Positions 1-5,729 of a DNA stretch of 12,673 nt are shown in pieces. This DNA comes from Streptosporangiaceae bacterium. GTDB taxonomy: Bacteria > Actinomycetota > Actinomycetes > Streptosporangiales > Streptosporangiaceae. Location: contig JASHOI010000240.1 in assembly GCA_030041195.1 (NCBI GenBank), forward strand, positions 1 through 12,673, given 5' to 3'. The translations under genes and the position numbers were made by a program. The notes under the pieces were generated by a model, which was not told where the DNA came from, made no database searches, and saw nothing but the letters and a program-made list of their open reading frames with translations. How positions within the stretch are numbered: position 1 is the first letter of the stretch; every line of letters begins with the position of its first letter.

Positions 1-97
1 TCAGAGAAACGGGAAAATAAGCCCCCGAGCGCCATGGCATTGCCTCTTTTCCCGTGGTTCGCGCAGGTGAGAGGCCCAGCAGATGTTCCGTGATCGG
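1..97. other. Left edge: inverted repeat, no gene seen
   Basis: No convincing coding region. A perfect 9-bp inverted repeat, ACGGGAAAA at 9-17 and TTTTCCCGT at 47-55, encloses a loop of about 29 nt that itself contains the palindrome GCCATGGC (31-38). It could form a stem-loop in RNA or act as a protein-binding site. It lies about 40 bp left of the first tRNA-Phe 3' fragment. Function unknown. Confidence 0.35.
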
Positions 98-140
98 GTG
101 GTCAGGGGCGGGGTCGAACCGCCGAGCTTCCGCTTTTCAG
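98..140 (-). repeat. tRNA-Phe(GAA) 3'-half fragment, copy 1 (putative att site)
   Basis: Read on the minus strand this is the 3' half of a tRNA-Phe: anticodon loop CTGAAAA (anticodon GAA), 3' anticodon stem GCGGA, a variable loop, T-arm GGCGG-TTCGACC-CCGCC, 3' acceptor strand CCTGACC and discriminator A. There is no matching 5' acceptor strand, D-arm or 5' anticodon strand to the right, so it is not a working tRNA gene. It differs from copies 2 and 3 by one base in the variable loop (G at 126 instead of C). Fragments that run from the anticodon loop to the 3' end are the typical duplicated segment left by tRNA-targeting integrases. That it is an att site is inferred. Confidence 0.8.
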
Positions 141-773
141 GTGTGACATATGGCCAGGTCCTGGTGCGTTGCCAGTGCGCGGACGGTTGCTGACGTAAGC
201 CTGTAGTAGTGGTTGGTTGCCGTCGTTGCCGTCAGCTCGTCACGTCGTCTTAAACGCCGTCAGGCACTGAGGTCCATGCCGAGGATATGCACGTCGCTGG
301 CTGGCAGGTCGCCTAGGGGCGTTCGGAGTCCCGCGCGGGAACTCCCTGACCATGGCGGCCGCAGGTCATCCGCACTCGGCCGAAGTGTCCAGCGCTGTCG
401 CCGGGCCTGGGACGGTAGGCTCCAAGTGTCCGGCCCAGTACGGCAGTGTCCAAGCCTGCCGGTGTCGGTTGTGGGTGTCACCCGGGCCGCCGCTGTCGAT
501 CATCTAATCCGTGGCCTGTGGCGGCGCGGTCGCTGAAGGTCGTTTCGCACGTGGTGGAGCTGCCAGAGGTTGGATGCGGTCGGTCAGGTGCTACCTGCCT
601 GCTGCACATCGGTGCCGCACAATGGCTCGTACCTAGTGATTGGGAGTGCAGCCCCAAGGCTGAGTTCGGAGCCGACCGTGCCGACATACAGGAAATTTCC
701 GCCGCAACCCTCCGGTTTTGGTGTGATAGAATTACGCGATAATTGAATACGCGCAGCCTATCGGTGTTGGAAG
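141..773. other. Gap upstream of the proline-rich gene; no certain gene
   Basis: About 630 bp with no convincing gene. On the minus strand, a reading frame ending at about 260 has a G/C-rich third-position pattern over its last 17 codons (C-terminal residues DLPASDVHILGMDLSA), so a decayed gene end is possible; the rest of that frame looks unselected. The last 150 bp before the proline-rich gene are visibly richer in A/T than the window average and contain its promoter. Confidence 0.35.
724..732 (+). promoter_or_regulatory. Extended -10 promoter of the proline-rich gene
   Basis: TGATAGAAT is a TGn extended -10 element with hexamer TAGAAT. No good -35 box lies 16-18 bp upstream, as is common for extended -10 promoters. 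The expected transcription start is near 739, giving a leader of about 40 nt that carries the GGAAGG ribosome binding site at 769-774. The element differs by one base from the promoter of the nucleotidyltransferase gene in the next cassette. Confidence 0.5.
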
Positions 774-779
774 GTGCAC

Positions 780-1310
780 ATGAGCAATAGTTACAGTGCG
801 GAATTTCATGAGGCACTCCGTTTCATCAAGGACGTGTATGAGGGCCGTCAGTGCCTGTCGGACGGATCAACCGGCCACGCTGCTGCATTCGCGCTTGTGG
901 ACGACACATGCGCGCCCATAGGCGAGCGCGGCTTGGCGCTTGGTGCAAGTATCAAGGCCGAACTTTCGAGTCCCTCCCCTGCCCCTGCCCCCTCCGCGTC
1001 TTACTCGTCGCGTCCGCAGCGGCCCGCGCCCAATCCGCCAGGACCACCGCGTCTACCAACTACCCCAGCACTGGTAGACCCGCAGGGGAACGTGTATCAC
1101 AAGCCGATCGGCGCAGCAGAATGGCAGCCTGCGACAACCATCGGGGGCATCCAAAAGCGGGACACAACTATCGGCGGACTCCCCGCTCAAAAGCCTACGA
1201 TCGGCCCGCGGATTCAAGCTCGCAACGGGCCGCTGGGCCCTCCAGCGACAGGTCCAGATGGTGAGCCGCTATATGAGCGCCGCCCTCCTAGCCCATTTTC
1301 CGGCTCTTAA
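780..1310 (+). CDS. Proline-rich hypothetical protein with three decapeptide repeats
   Basis: A 176-residue protein that I do not recognise. The ATG at 780 is preferred because GGAAGG (769-774) lies 5 nt upstream; a GTG at 774 overlaps that site. Residues 1-62 look like a small folded domain with two cysteines. Residues 63-95 are a Pro/Ser/Ala-rich linker. Residues 119-148 are three tandem 10-residue units, TTIGGIQKRD, TTIGGLPAQK and PTIGPRIQAR, whose codons differ from unit to unit, so the repeat seems kept at protein level. The C-terminus is again proline-rich. There is no signal peptide or membrane segment. It is the only gene between tRNA-Phe fragments 1 and 2, so it may be cassette cargo. 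The repeats could be short docking motifs, but that is a guess. Confidence 0.7.
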   Translation: MSNSYSAEFHEALRFIKDVYEGRQCLSDGSTGHAAAFALVDDTCAPIGERGLALGASIKAELSSPSPAPAPSASYSSRPQRPAPNPPGPPRLPTTPALVDPQGNVYHKPIGAAEWQPATTIGGIQKRDTTIGGLPAQKPTIGPRIQARNGPLGPPATGPDGEPLYERRPPSPFSGS

Positions 1311-1517
1311 TGCCACATGACTTTGTACGACCCAGGTACCAAATGGATAAACGATTTAGGTCTTTAGCTTCGGTCTTGGTCCCGTCCTCTTGATGGAGGA
1401 CTGCGAAGTTAGTGACGTGAACTTACTCAACGGCCAAAGCTTCCAGTTACCGTCAGGGTTGCCGACAATCGCTCCGGCCGGAGCCATCCGCCAAGGCGTA
1501 TCGCCTGGTCAGAGGTG
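1311..1517. other. Intergenic stretch with a perfect hairpin after the proline-rich gene
   Basis: The stretch is A/T-richer than the window average. GTCCTC at 1384-1389 and GAGGAC at 1396-1401 form a perfect 6-bp stem with a 6-nt loop about 75 bp after the stop codon. No T-run follows, so it is at best a weak or factor-assisted terminator. An open frame starting near 1390 runs into the tRNA fragment and is rejected as a gene. Confidence 0.35.
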
Positions 1518-1559
1518 GTGGTCAGGGGCGGGGTCGAACCGCCGACCTTCCGCTTTCAG
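1518..1559 (-). repeat. tRNA-Phe 3'-half fragment, copy 2 (putative att site, one base deleted)
   Basis: Same 3' half of tRNA-Phe as copies 1 and 3, but with CTTTC instead of CTTTTC (1553-1557), so the anticodon loop reads CTGAAAG and is one base short. Unlike the other copies it is followed on the 3' side of the tRNA sense by CCA (bases 1516-1518 of the plus strand). To the right, bases 1560-1590 weakly resemble a tRNA D-arm on the minus strand (TTGGCACAGCGC compared with the usual TTGGTAGAGCG), but no acceptor strand pairs with CCTGACC and the anticodon stem cannot close. It is a degenerate pseudo-tRNA or attachment scar, not a functional tRNA. Confidence 0.75.
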
Positions 1560-1898
1560 GTCAACGCGCCTGAGCGCTGTGCCAACCTGCGGATTCCCAG
1601 GTCACTGACGAGCGATACCGCGCTAGGCGGAATGTGTGAAGGACGTTAGCATAGCCCGCCGGCCCCGCGGCCAAGATCAACTCCGCGATGGCTCTGCACA
1701 GGCCGGCGCGCAGCCCGGTCCGCTCGCAACTGGCAGCTCGACGAGGTGGCCTGGGCGGCACTGCACCAGGTCAGAGTGCTTGTCCAGTGCTGCGCCCACG
1801 CTCGACGAGGACGCCCCGCCCAACTCGCGGACCCCTTACCCAGCCGCCGACGAACGCGATCGCTGAGCTCGGCCTCATAGCGGTCGAATTATCACATC
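1560..1898. other. Gap between tRNA fragment 2 and the nucleotidyltransferase gene
   Basis: About 340 bp. The first 30 bp may be a decayed tRNA 5' part. The rest holds overlapping open frames on both strands with no recognisable protein, no ribosome binding site and no consistent third-position bias. I see nothing else in it. Confidence 0.3.
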
Positions 1899-1907
1899 TG
1901 ATACAAT
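1899..1907 (+). promoter_or_regulatory. Extended -10 promoter for a leaderless transcript
   Basis: TGATACAAT is an extended -10 element with hexamer TACAAT. Six bases separate its last T (1907) from the A of the ATG at 1914, which is where transcription would normally begin. The nucleotidyltransferase mRNA is therefore predicted to be leaderless, and no Shine-Dalgarno sequence is present, which agrees. Leaderless genes are common in actinobacteria. No good -35 box is visible. Confidence 0.6.
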
Positions 1908-1913
1908 CAAGCT

Positions 1914-2645
1914 ATGGTGGGGAAGCGCCCAGGCCAGAATCCGTCAGGTCAACACTCGCTCGCCGAAGCGAGCCCCGATCTGTTGGCCGTACTCGAGTCC
2001 GCGTCACGCTTGCAGCAGATGGTTCCCGATGCGGTTCTGGTAGGCGGGTCGGCTGCGGCACTGTACGCAGGCCACCGGGACTCTTACGATCATGATCATG
2101 TCCTTGCGGACCTGCGGGACCGGTTTGACGTCGTGCTCGAAGCTCTCGAATCCGAGGGCGACTGGGTGACCAATCGAGTGGTTCCGGGAAAAATCATCCT
2201 CGGCCAGCTGGGAGATATCGAAGCCGGCGTACGCCAGATGATCCGCACCCGTCCGCTGGAAACGACGCACGTCACCCTTCCGTCAGGCCGTGTGCTGACG
2301 GTTCCCACCGCTGAGGAGACACTGCGGATCAAGGGATTCCTGATCGTGCGGCGGAACCAGACTCGCGACTATCTGGATGTCGCCGCTCTTTCCGATAGCT
2401 ATGGCATCCATGACGCTGCAGAAGTCTTGGCCAGGATCGATGATTACTACGCGGACCAGCATGGCGGAGGCAGGGGCATTGCGGCGCAGCTCGCCCGCCA
2501 GCTAGCCGATCCCCGGCCAAAGGACTCATCCGTGACGGGGCAACTCGATGCGTACCGAAACCTCGCCGTCCGCTGGACGGACTGGGGTGAGGTGCGATCG
2601 GTATGCCGGCAACTGGCCGCCGAGATGCTCGAAGCCGAGGTGTAG
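1914..2645 (+). CDS. AbiEii-like nucleotidyltransferase, probable toxin of a toxin-antitoxin pair
   Basis: A 243-residue protein with the layout of the AbiEii/DUF1814-type nucleotidyltransferase family. Residues 44-46 are the GGS signature, followed by AALYAGHR and the metal-binding pair D59-x-D61. Residues 135-155 carry the second family signature, with K140 and R151-D152-Y-L-D155 (in the family, a catalytic lysine and an RD-x-x-D motif). Known AbiEii toxins transfer nucleotides to cellular targets such as tRNA and stop growth; the target here is unknown. The ATG at 1914 has no ribosome binding site, but a TACAAT box ends 6 nt before it, so translation should be leaderless. The HTH gene starts 3 bp after the stop. 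Classical AbiE operons place the antitoxin first; here the order is reversed and the partner is not AbiEi-like. A non-toxic nucleotidyltransferase-fold protein remains possible. Confidence 0.72.
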   Translation: MVGKRPGQNPSGQHSLAEASPDLLAVLESASRLQQMVPDAVLVGGSAAALYAGHRDSYDHDHVLADLRDRFDVVLEALESEGDWVTNRVVPGKIILGQLGDIEAGVRQMIRTRPLETTHVTLPSGRVLTVPTAEETLRIKGFLIVRRNQTRDYLDVAALSDSYGIHDAAEVLARIDDYYADQHGGGRGIAAQLARQLADPRPKDSSVTGQLDAYRNLAVRWTDWGEVRSVCRQLAAEMLEAEV

Positions 2646-2648
2646 CTC

Positions 2649-3092
2649 ATGCCACTGGCATTCCGCAACTTGACCATTACACCCGACACGCCTGTTCCGG
2701 AGTGGCCGACCGAGGCCGTACAGGCCGCGCTCGAACGGGGTGATCTCGCGGACTGGCACCGGATTGTCGCCGCAATACAGGCCGATCCGTGGGGTAAGAC
2801 CGCGCGACAACTGGAGGAGGTGTTCAGCCACTCACATCCGTACGGAGTCACGGAAGCCATGCAGACGGCGTTGTCACGTGCTCGTCAACGAGCCGAGGCA
2901 AACGAACGCGCTGCGGTCGCCACAGAGATCCGGGACGCCGTCGAGCGGTCCGAACTGAGCCAGGCAGAATTCGCGTCCCGGATCGGGACTTCCGCCTCGC
3001 GGTTGTCTACTTATGCTTCTGGCAAAGTAGTTCCCTCGGCGACACTCATGCTCCGGATCCGCCGCGTAGCCGAGTGGCGTTCGCCCGATTAA
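2649..3092 (+). CDS. XRE-type helix-turn-helix protein, probable antitoxin
   Basis: A 147-residue protein. Residues 103-140 form an XRE/Cro-type helix-turn-helix: LSQAEFASRIGTSASRLS, then TYASGKVVPS and a closing helix. Residues 1-95 are a separate mostly helical domain, including a conserved-looking DPWGKTARQLEE segment (46-57) and an Arg/Ala/Glu-rich helix (76-98). The ATG at 2649 has CGAGG at 2636-2640, inside the last codons of the nucleotidyltransferase gene, 8 nt upstream; the genes are 3 bp apart and so probably translationally coupled. By analogy with other pairs it would neutralise the nucleotidyltransferase through its N-terminal domain and repress the operon through the HTH; both roles are inferred. 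An 18-bp perfect palindrome follows 8 nt after the stop. Confidence 0.75.
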   Translation: MPLAFRNLTITPDTPVPEWPTEAVQAALERGDLADWHRIVAAIQADPWGKTARQLEEVFSHSHPYGVTEAMQTALSRARQRAEANERAAVATEIRDAVERSELSQAEFASRIGTSASRLSTYASGKVVPSATLMLRIRRVAEWRSPD

Positions 3093-3100
3093 CAGCAACT

Positions 3101-3118
3101 GCGTTTCCGCGGAAACGC
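3101..3118. promoter_or_regulatory. 18-bp perfect palindrome after the toxin-antitoxin pair
   Basis: GCGTTTCCGCGGAAACGC is a perfect 18-bp palindrome beginning 8 nt after the TAA of the HTH gene. As RNA it could form only a hairpin with a very tight loop and has no U-tract, so a protein-binding site (operator for the neighbouring HTH protein, or a recombinase site) is at least as likely as a terminator. The promoter region at 1880-1913 does not contain a second copy, which weakens the operator reading. Confidence 0.45.
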
Positions 3119-3212
3119 GGGGCACATCTGGCCTGGCCCTAGCTCGCGACAGGCGCGGCAGAGCCTGACCCAAACGTGAACATGGACCCGACTGAAACGC
3201 GAAGACCTCCGA

Positions 3213-3255
3213 GTGGTCAGGGGCGGGGTCGAACCGCCGACCTTCCGCTTTTCAG
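3213..3255 (-). repeat. tRNA-Phe(GAA) 3'-half fragment, copy 3 (putative att site)
   Basis: Identical to copy 1 except for one variable-loop base, and to copy 2 except for the restored T. It carries the complete 3' half from anticodon loop CTGAAAA through T-arm to acceptor CCTGACC and discriminator A, and stops exactly where the other copies stop. The sequence to the right is not a tRNA 5' half. It closes the cassette that contains the nucleotidyltransferase/XRE pair. Confidence 0.8.
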
Positions 3256-3398
3256 AGGTTCTATCAGCCCGAAACCATGATCAGGGGAAACATCGTTGAC
3301 CATTCTTACTGGCATTGACCCTGGTCAGATGGTTGTCATTCATCTTACCAGCCGTGCCACCGTGTGCTGCATAATCCCGTTTCGTCTGTGGGTTTGCT

Positions 3399-3638
3399 AT
3401 GGGGAACCGCCCGCGCCCCGGACTTGTGGGGATTCTGTGGGGCTGCCGCGAGCTCTCCGGCTACCAGCCGAGGCACTTCCAAGAACTTGGAGCCCATGGG
3501 TGGCGCGCCGACCCAGCACCGCTGTCGGCCCGCGTAAGAGATCGACGCCGACCCAGAACGATTCGGCGCTTCCTCCCCGATGGCCTGGGCTTTCCAACTG
3601 AAGCGATCAGATCATCCAGTTCGGAGCACGCTGCATGA
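3399..3638 (+). CDS. Doubtful small hypothetical protein
   Basis: A 79-residue frame, not recognised. The first 45 codons have roughly 80% G/C in third position, like real genes nearby; the rest drops and becomes Arg/Ser-rich. The start ATG at 3399 has only GTGGG upstream. A -10-like CATAAT lies at 3370-3375. It could be a small orphan gene, the start of a truncated one, or chance. Confidence 0.25.
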   Translation: MGNRPRPGLVGILWGCRELSGYQPRHFQELGAHGWRADPAPLSARVRDRRRPRTIRRFLPDGLGFPTEAIRSSSSEHAA

Positions 3639-3722
3639 TTGGCGAATGGCACCCGCGCAGGGCGCACGGCTCCGGGGGTCGCCGCAGCGAGTCGGCGGAT
3701 TAGTGGCGATGACCTGGGGTCG

Positions 3723-3740
3723 GCCAGCTGCGCAGCTGGC
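3723..3740. repeat. 18-bp perfect palindrome
   Basis: GCCAGCTGCGCAGCTGGC is perfectly self-complementary. It lies about 140 bp before the methyltransferase start. It might be an operator or the stem of a terminator for something upstream. No T-run follows. Confidence 0.45.
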
Positions 3741-3880
3741 TTAGCGGCCAGGATCGTTGTCCGGATATGTTCGGGATTATAGATGCCACCTGACCTTCAG
3801 ATTTCAGGTCGTTCGACCCGGAATGCTGGTGTCTGGTCATCGACCGTCCTGGGATGAGGCGGAACCCGAGGCCAACGACT

Positions 3881-4669
3881 ATGTTCTGTTCCGTGGAGCT
3901 ATCAAACGACTCTCAGAAGGCGACCAGCTCTCACGGCGTCGGCGGTGCGGATTCCAGCCAGGCCTGGCTAGGACTCGCTCCGGACTACGAGCGGGCCCGA
4001 GCCAGGGAGGATTCCCTAGATCGGCTAGTCGAGTGGCCGGCCCAGCGGGACCTTCTGGGTGATGTCACCGGACTATCGGTGCTCGATGCCGGTTGCGGCA
4101 ACGGTGGCAAGCTCACTGAGCTGGTTCGAGACGGTGCAACTGCCTCTGTCGGTGTCGATATCAGTGGCAACTTCCTCACCCCCCGGCCGCCCGACTTGGA
4201 ATTCATCCGGGGCGATCTCTCCGATCTGGATTCGGTGCCAGGGCTTGGCGGTCGGACGTTCGACCGGATCTTGTTCCTGCAGTCTTTCGGCTACGCGAAG
4301 GATCCAGTCCGCACCCTGCAGGCAGCGCGAGCGATGCTGGCCGACGATGGATTCATCCTGCTGACCAGGACCCAGCCAATCCGGTATGCCATCGAACGGG
4401 CCGAACAGAATGGGACTTCCCTCGGCGAGGAGTACTTCTCCGCCGCCCCTTATACCTACCGCACCGGCTGGAACGACCAGGTTGCTCTCACAAAACGCAC
4501 TTACACCATCTCCGACCTGATCAACGTGTTCAGTGCGGCCGGGCTGTGGATTGAAACCGCGATCGAGCCTCAACTATCCGAGGACGCCCGGCGCCGCTAC
4601 CCGCACAAGCAGGCGTGGATGAGCAAGTACCTCGGCATTCTCATCTTCAAGCTCCGGCCCCGTCCATGA
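3881..4669 (+). CDS. Class I SAM-dependent methyltransferase
   Basis: A 262-residue protein of the Rossmann-fold class I methyltransferase superfamily, which transfers a methyl group from S-adenosylmethionine. Motif I (VLDAGCGNGGK) is at residues 67-77, the acidic end of strand 2 (VGVDIS) at 90-95, a GDLSDL segment near 111-116 and motif IV-like FDRILFLQS at 127-135; a post-motif segment (MLADDGFILLTRT) follows. The first 50 or so residues are weakly structured. The start at 3881 is chosen because GAGG (3868-3871) sits 9 nt upstream; an ATG at 3854 gives nine more residues but no better ribosome site. The substrate cannot be told from the sequence; the family includes small-molecule, lipid and quinone methylases. 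It stands alone, 600 bp right of the last tRNA fragment, with no operon partner. Confidence 0.85.
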   Translation: MFCSVELSNDSQKATSSHGVGGADSSQAWLGLAPDYERARAREDSLDRLVEWPAQRDLLGDVTGLSVLDAGCGNGGKLTELVRDGATASVGVDISGNFLTPRPPDLEFIRGDLSDLDSVPGLGGRTFDRILFLQSFGYAKDPVRTLQAARAMLADDGFILLTRTQPIRYAIERAEQNGTSLGEEYFSAAPYTYRTGWNDQVALTKRTYTISDLINVFSAAGLWIETAIEPQLSEDARRRYPHKQAWMSKYLGILIFKLRPRP

Positions 4670-5152
4670 AGCCGATGAGATCACGCAGATCGACAGCGAA
4701 CTACCCACGGCTGGCAGGTCGCAGGATCGACCTGTAGCGTCGCTGGCTTTGAGCCTAGTGGTGTGCAGATCGTCCTGTAGGGGCGCGCCGCGGGCGGCGC
4801 TTTGAGCGCCAGACTGTCGACCAGATCGGCGGCACTGTGCGCTTCCGCAGCAGGCGGTTCGGTCTCACACTTCGCAACCGGGTCGGGAACGCTCGGTTGG
4901 CGGCCAAAGGACGGCCTGCTGGCCGTCTGGTGGGTGTCGTCGAGGATTACGGCGCTCCTCTGGCCGGGCCGGCGCCTGCGCGGGTGACGGAGCAGGGCAC
5001 TGGCGCGGGCGGTGCTGGGCCGCGCGGCGGCTGGTGCTGCGCAAGACCATTGGCCCGTGGGCAGGGGTTGGGTTCCGCAACCCAGGACAGGTAGGCTCGC
5101 GGTCGGCGCGGCGAGGCTGCGCCGTGGCACGGCGGACAGAGAATTTGAACTG
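4670..5152. other. Long non-coding gap and leader of the cold-shock gene
   Basis: Nearly 500 bp without a convincing gene. Two short hairpins with the same TTG loop follow the methyltransferase: GGCT/AGCC at 4745-4755 and GGCGCT/AGCGCC at 4796-4810; the second could help to end transcription. Just before the cold-shock gene, CGGCGC (5104-5109) pairs with GCGCCG (5119-5124), and an overlapping hairpin CCGT/ACGG spans 5122-5132, so the two are mutually exclusive. Long structured leaders are known for cold-shock mRNAs. Confidence 0.4.
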
Positions 5153-5356
5153 ATGGCAACGGGAACAGTGAAGTGGTTCAACGCCGATAAGGGCTTTGGT
5201 TTCATCGCCCCCGATGACGGGACGGCGGACGTGTTCGTCCACTTCTCCGCGATCGCGAGTTCCGGCTACCGGTCGCTGGCTGAGAACCAGAAGGTCGAAT
5301 TCGAAACCACCCAGGGGCAAAAGGGGCCGCAGGCGGAGAACGTCCGTCCTGCATGA
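5153..5356 (+). CDS. Cold-shock protein, CspA family
   Basis: A 67-residue cold-shock domain of standard length. It starts [17 protein letters not shown], so RNP1 (KGFGFI) is at about residues 13-18 and RNP2 (VFVHFSAI) at about 28-35; the end has the family's usual [13 protein letters not shown]. These five-stranded proteins bind single-stranded RNA and DNA and melt mRNA structure, in cold or in normal growth. The aromatic residues of both RNP motifs are present. The ribosome binding site is weak (AGAGAA about 10 nt upstream), as is often found for such genes with structured leaders. It faces a DEAD-box helicase gene of related role 370 bp downstream. Confidence 0.95.
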   Translation: MATGTVKWFNADKGFGFIAPDDGTADVFVHFSAIASSGYRSLAENQKVEFETTQGQKGPQAENVRPA

Positions 5357-5360
5357 CGCG

Positions 5361-5657
5361 TCACACCCTGCGTCCCCCCGCGACGCGCTGGCCGGCCGGG
5401 ATCACACCTCCGTCGTGCAGCGCCAGGATGCGGCGCGTGCGCGCAACGTCGTCGGCCAGCGAGGTCAGCGGGTTCTGCACGGCGGTGGCGGTCAGCCCTG
5501 CGCGCTGCAGCCGCCCGGTCACCTCCGGCCAGGACGAGCCATCGGCGCAGGCGCCGTGCACCAGGACCGCACCCGGATTGCCGCCTGGCGCACCGCTGCT
5601 GCCCGGACGGGCTGGCCACGCCGCTCGTATCCAGGTCCTGTGGCGGGGTACGGGCAT
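5361..5657 (-). pseudogene. Truncated alpha/beta-hydrolase
   Basis: Minus-strand frame in which residues 29-83 match the N-terminal part of small alpha/beta-hydrolases of the type AVLVHGACADGSSW (oxyanion HG motif), then LQRAGLTATAVQNPLTSLADD, then RILALHDG. In intact relatives this is followed by the nucleophile elbow GHSxxG. Here the matching place reads GQRVAGG, so the catalytic Ser and the preceding His are lost, and a stop follows five residues later. The remaining two thirds of the fold are absent. It is therefore a dead remnant, ending only 5 bp from the stop of the cold-shock gene. The first 28 residues do not look like the family, so the true start may have been near 5573. Confidence 0.75.
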
Positions 5658-5729
5658 GAGGTCCTGCTGACCAGGGCCTGCGTAACCGGATCGAGCGAGC
5701 CGTGACCCGGCTGCGCGCGCGTCTCGGTC

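Larger units (their letters stand above)
3256..3880. other. Gap between tRNA fragment 3 and the methyltransferase; one doubtful short gene and a palindrome
   Basis: No gene is certain here. A short frame from an ATG at 3399 to 3638 (79 codons) has a G/C-rich third position over its first 45 codons, and a CATAAT box lies at 3370-3375, but its ribosome binding site is poor and I recognise nothing in it. An 18-bp perfect palindrome occupies 3723-3740. Confidence 0.4.

Noticed and set aside
213..742. Overlapping plus-strand frames upstream of the proline-rich gene
   Set aside because: Arg/Ser-rich composition, no ribosome site, no third-position bias and no recognisable motif.
1516..1600. Functional tRNA gene at copy 2
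   Set aside because: No 5' acceptor strand pairs with CCTGACC, the anticodon stem cannot form, and the anticodon loop has lost a base.
1390..1608. A 72-codon frame that starts near a hairpin and runs through tRNA fragment 2 (WSGAGSNRRPSAF)
   Set aside because: The GAGSNRRPSAF stretch is the usual false translation of the reverse strand of a tRNA 3' half. It is not a protein domain, and the start codon lies inside the hairpin stem.
2004..2860. Minus-strand frames inside the toxin-antitoxin-like operon
   Set aside because: The plus-strand frames carry the nucleotidyltransferase and HTH motifs and the spacing of an operon; the antisense frames carry nothing.
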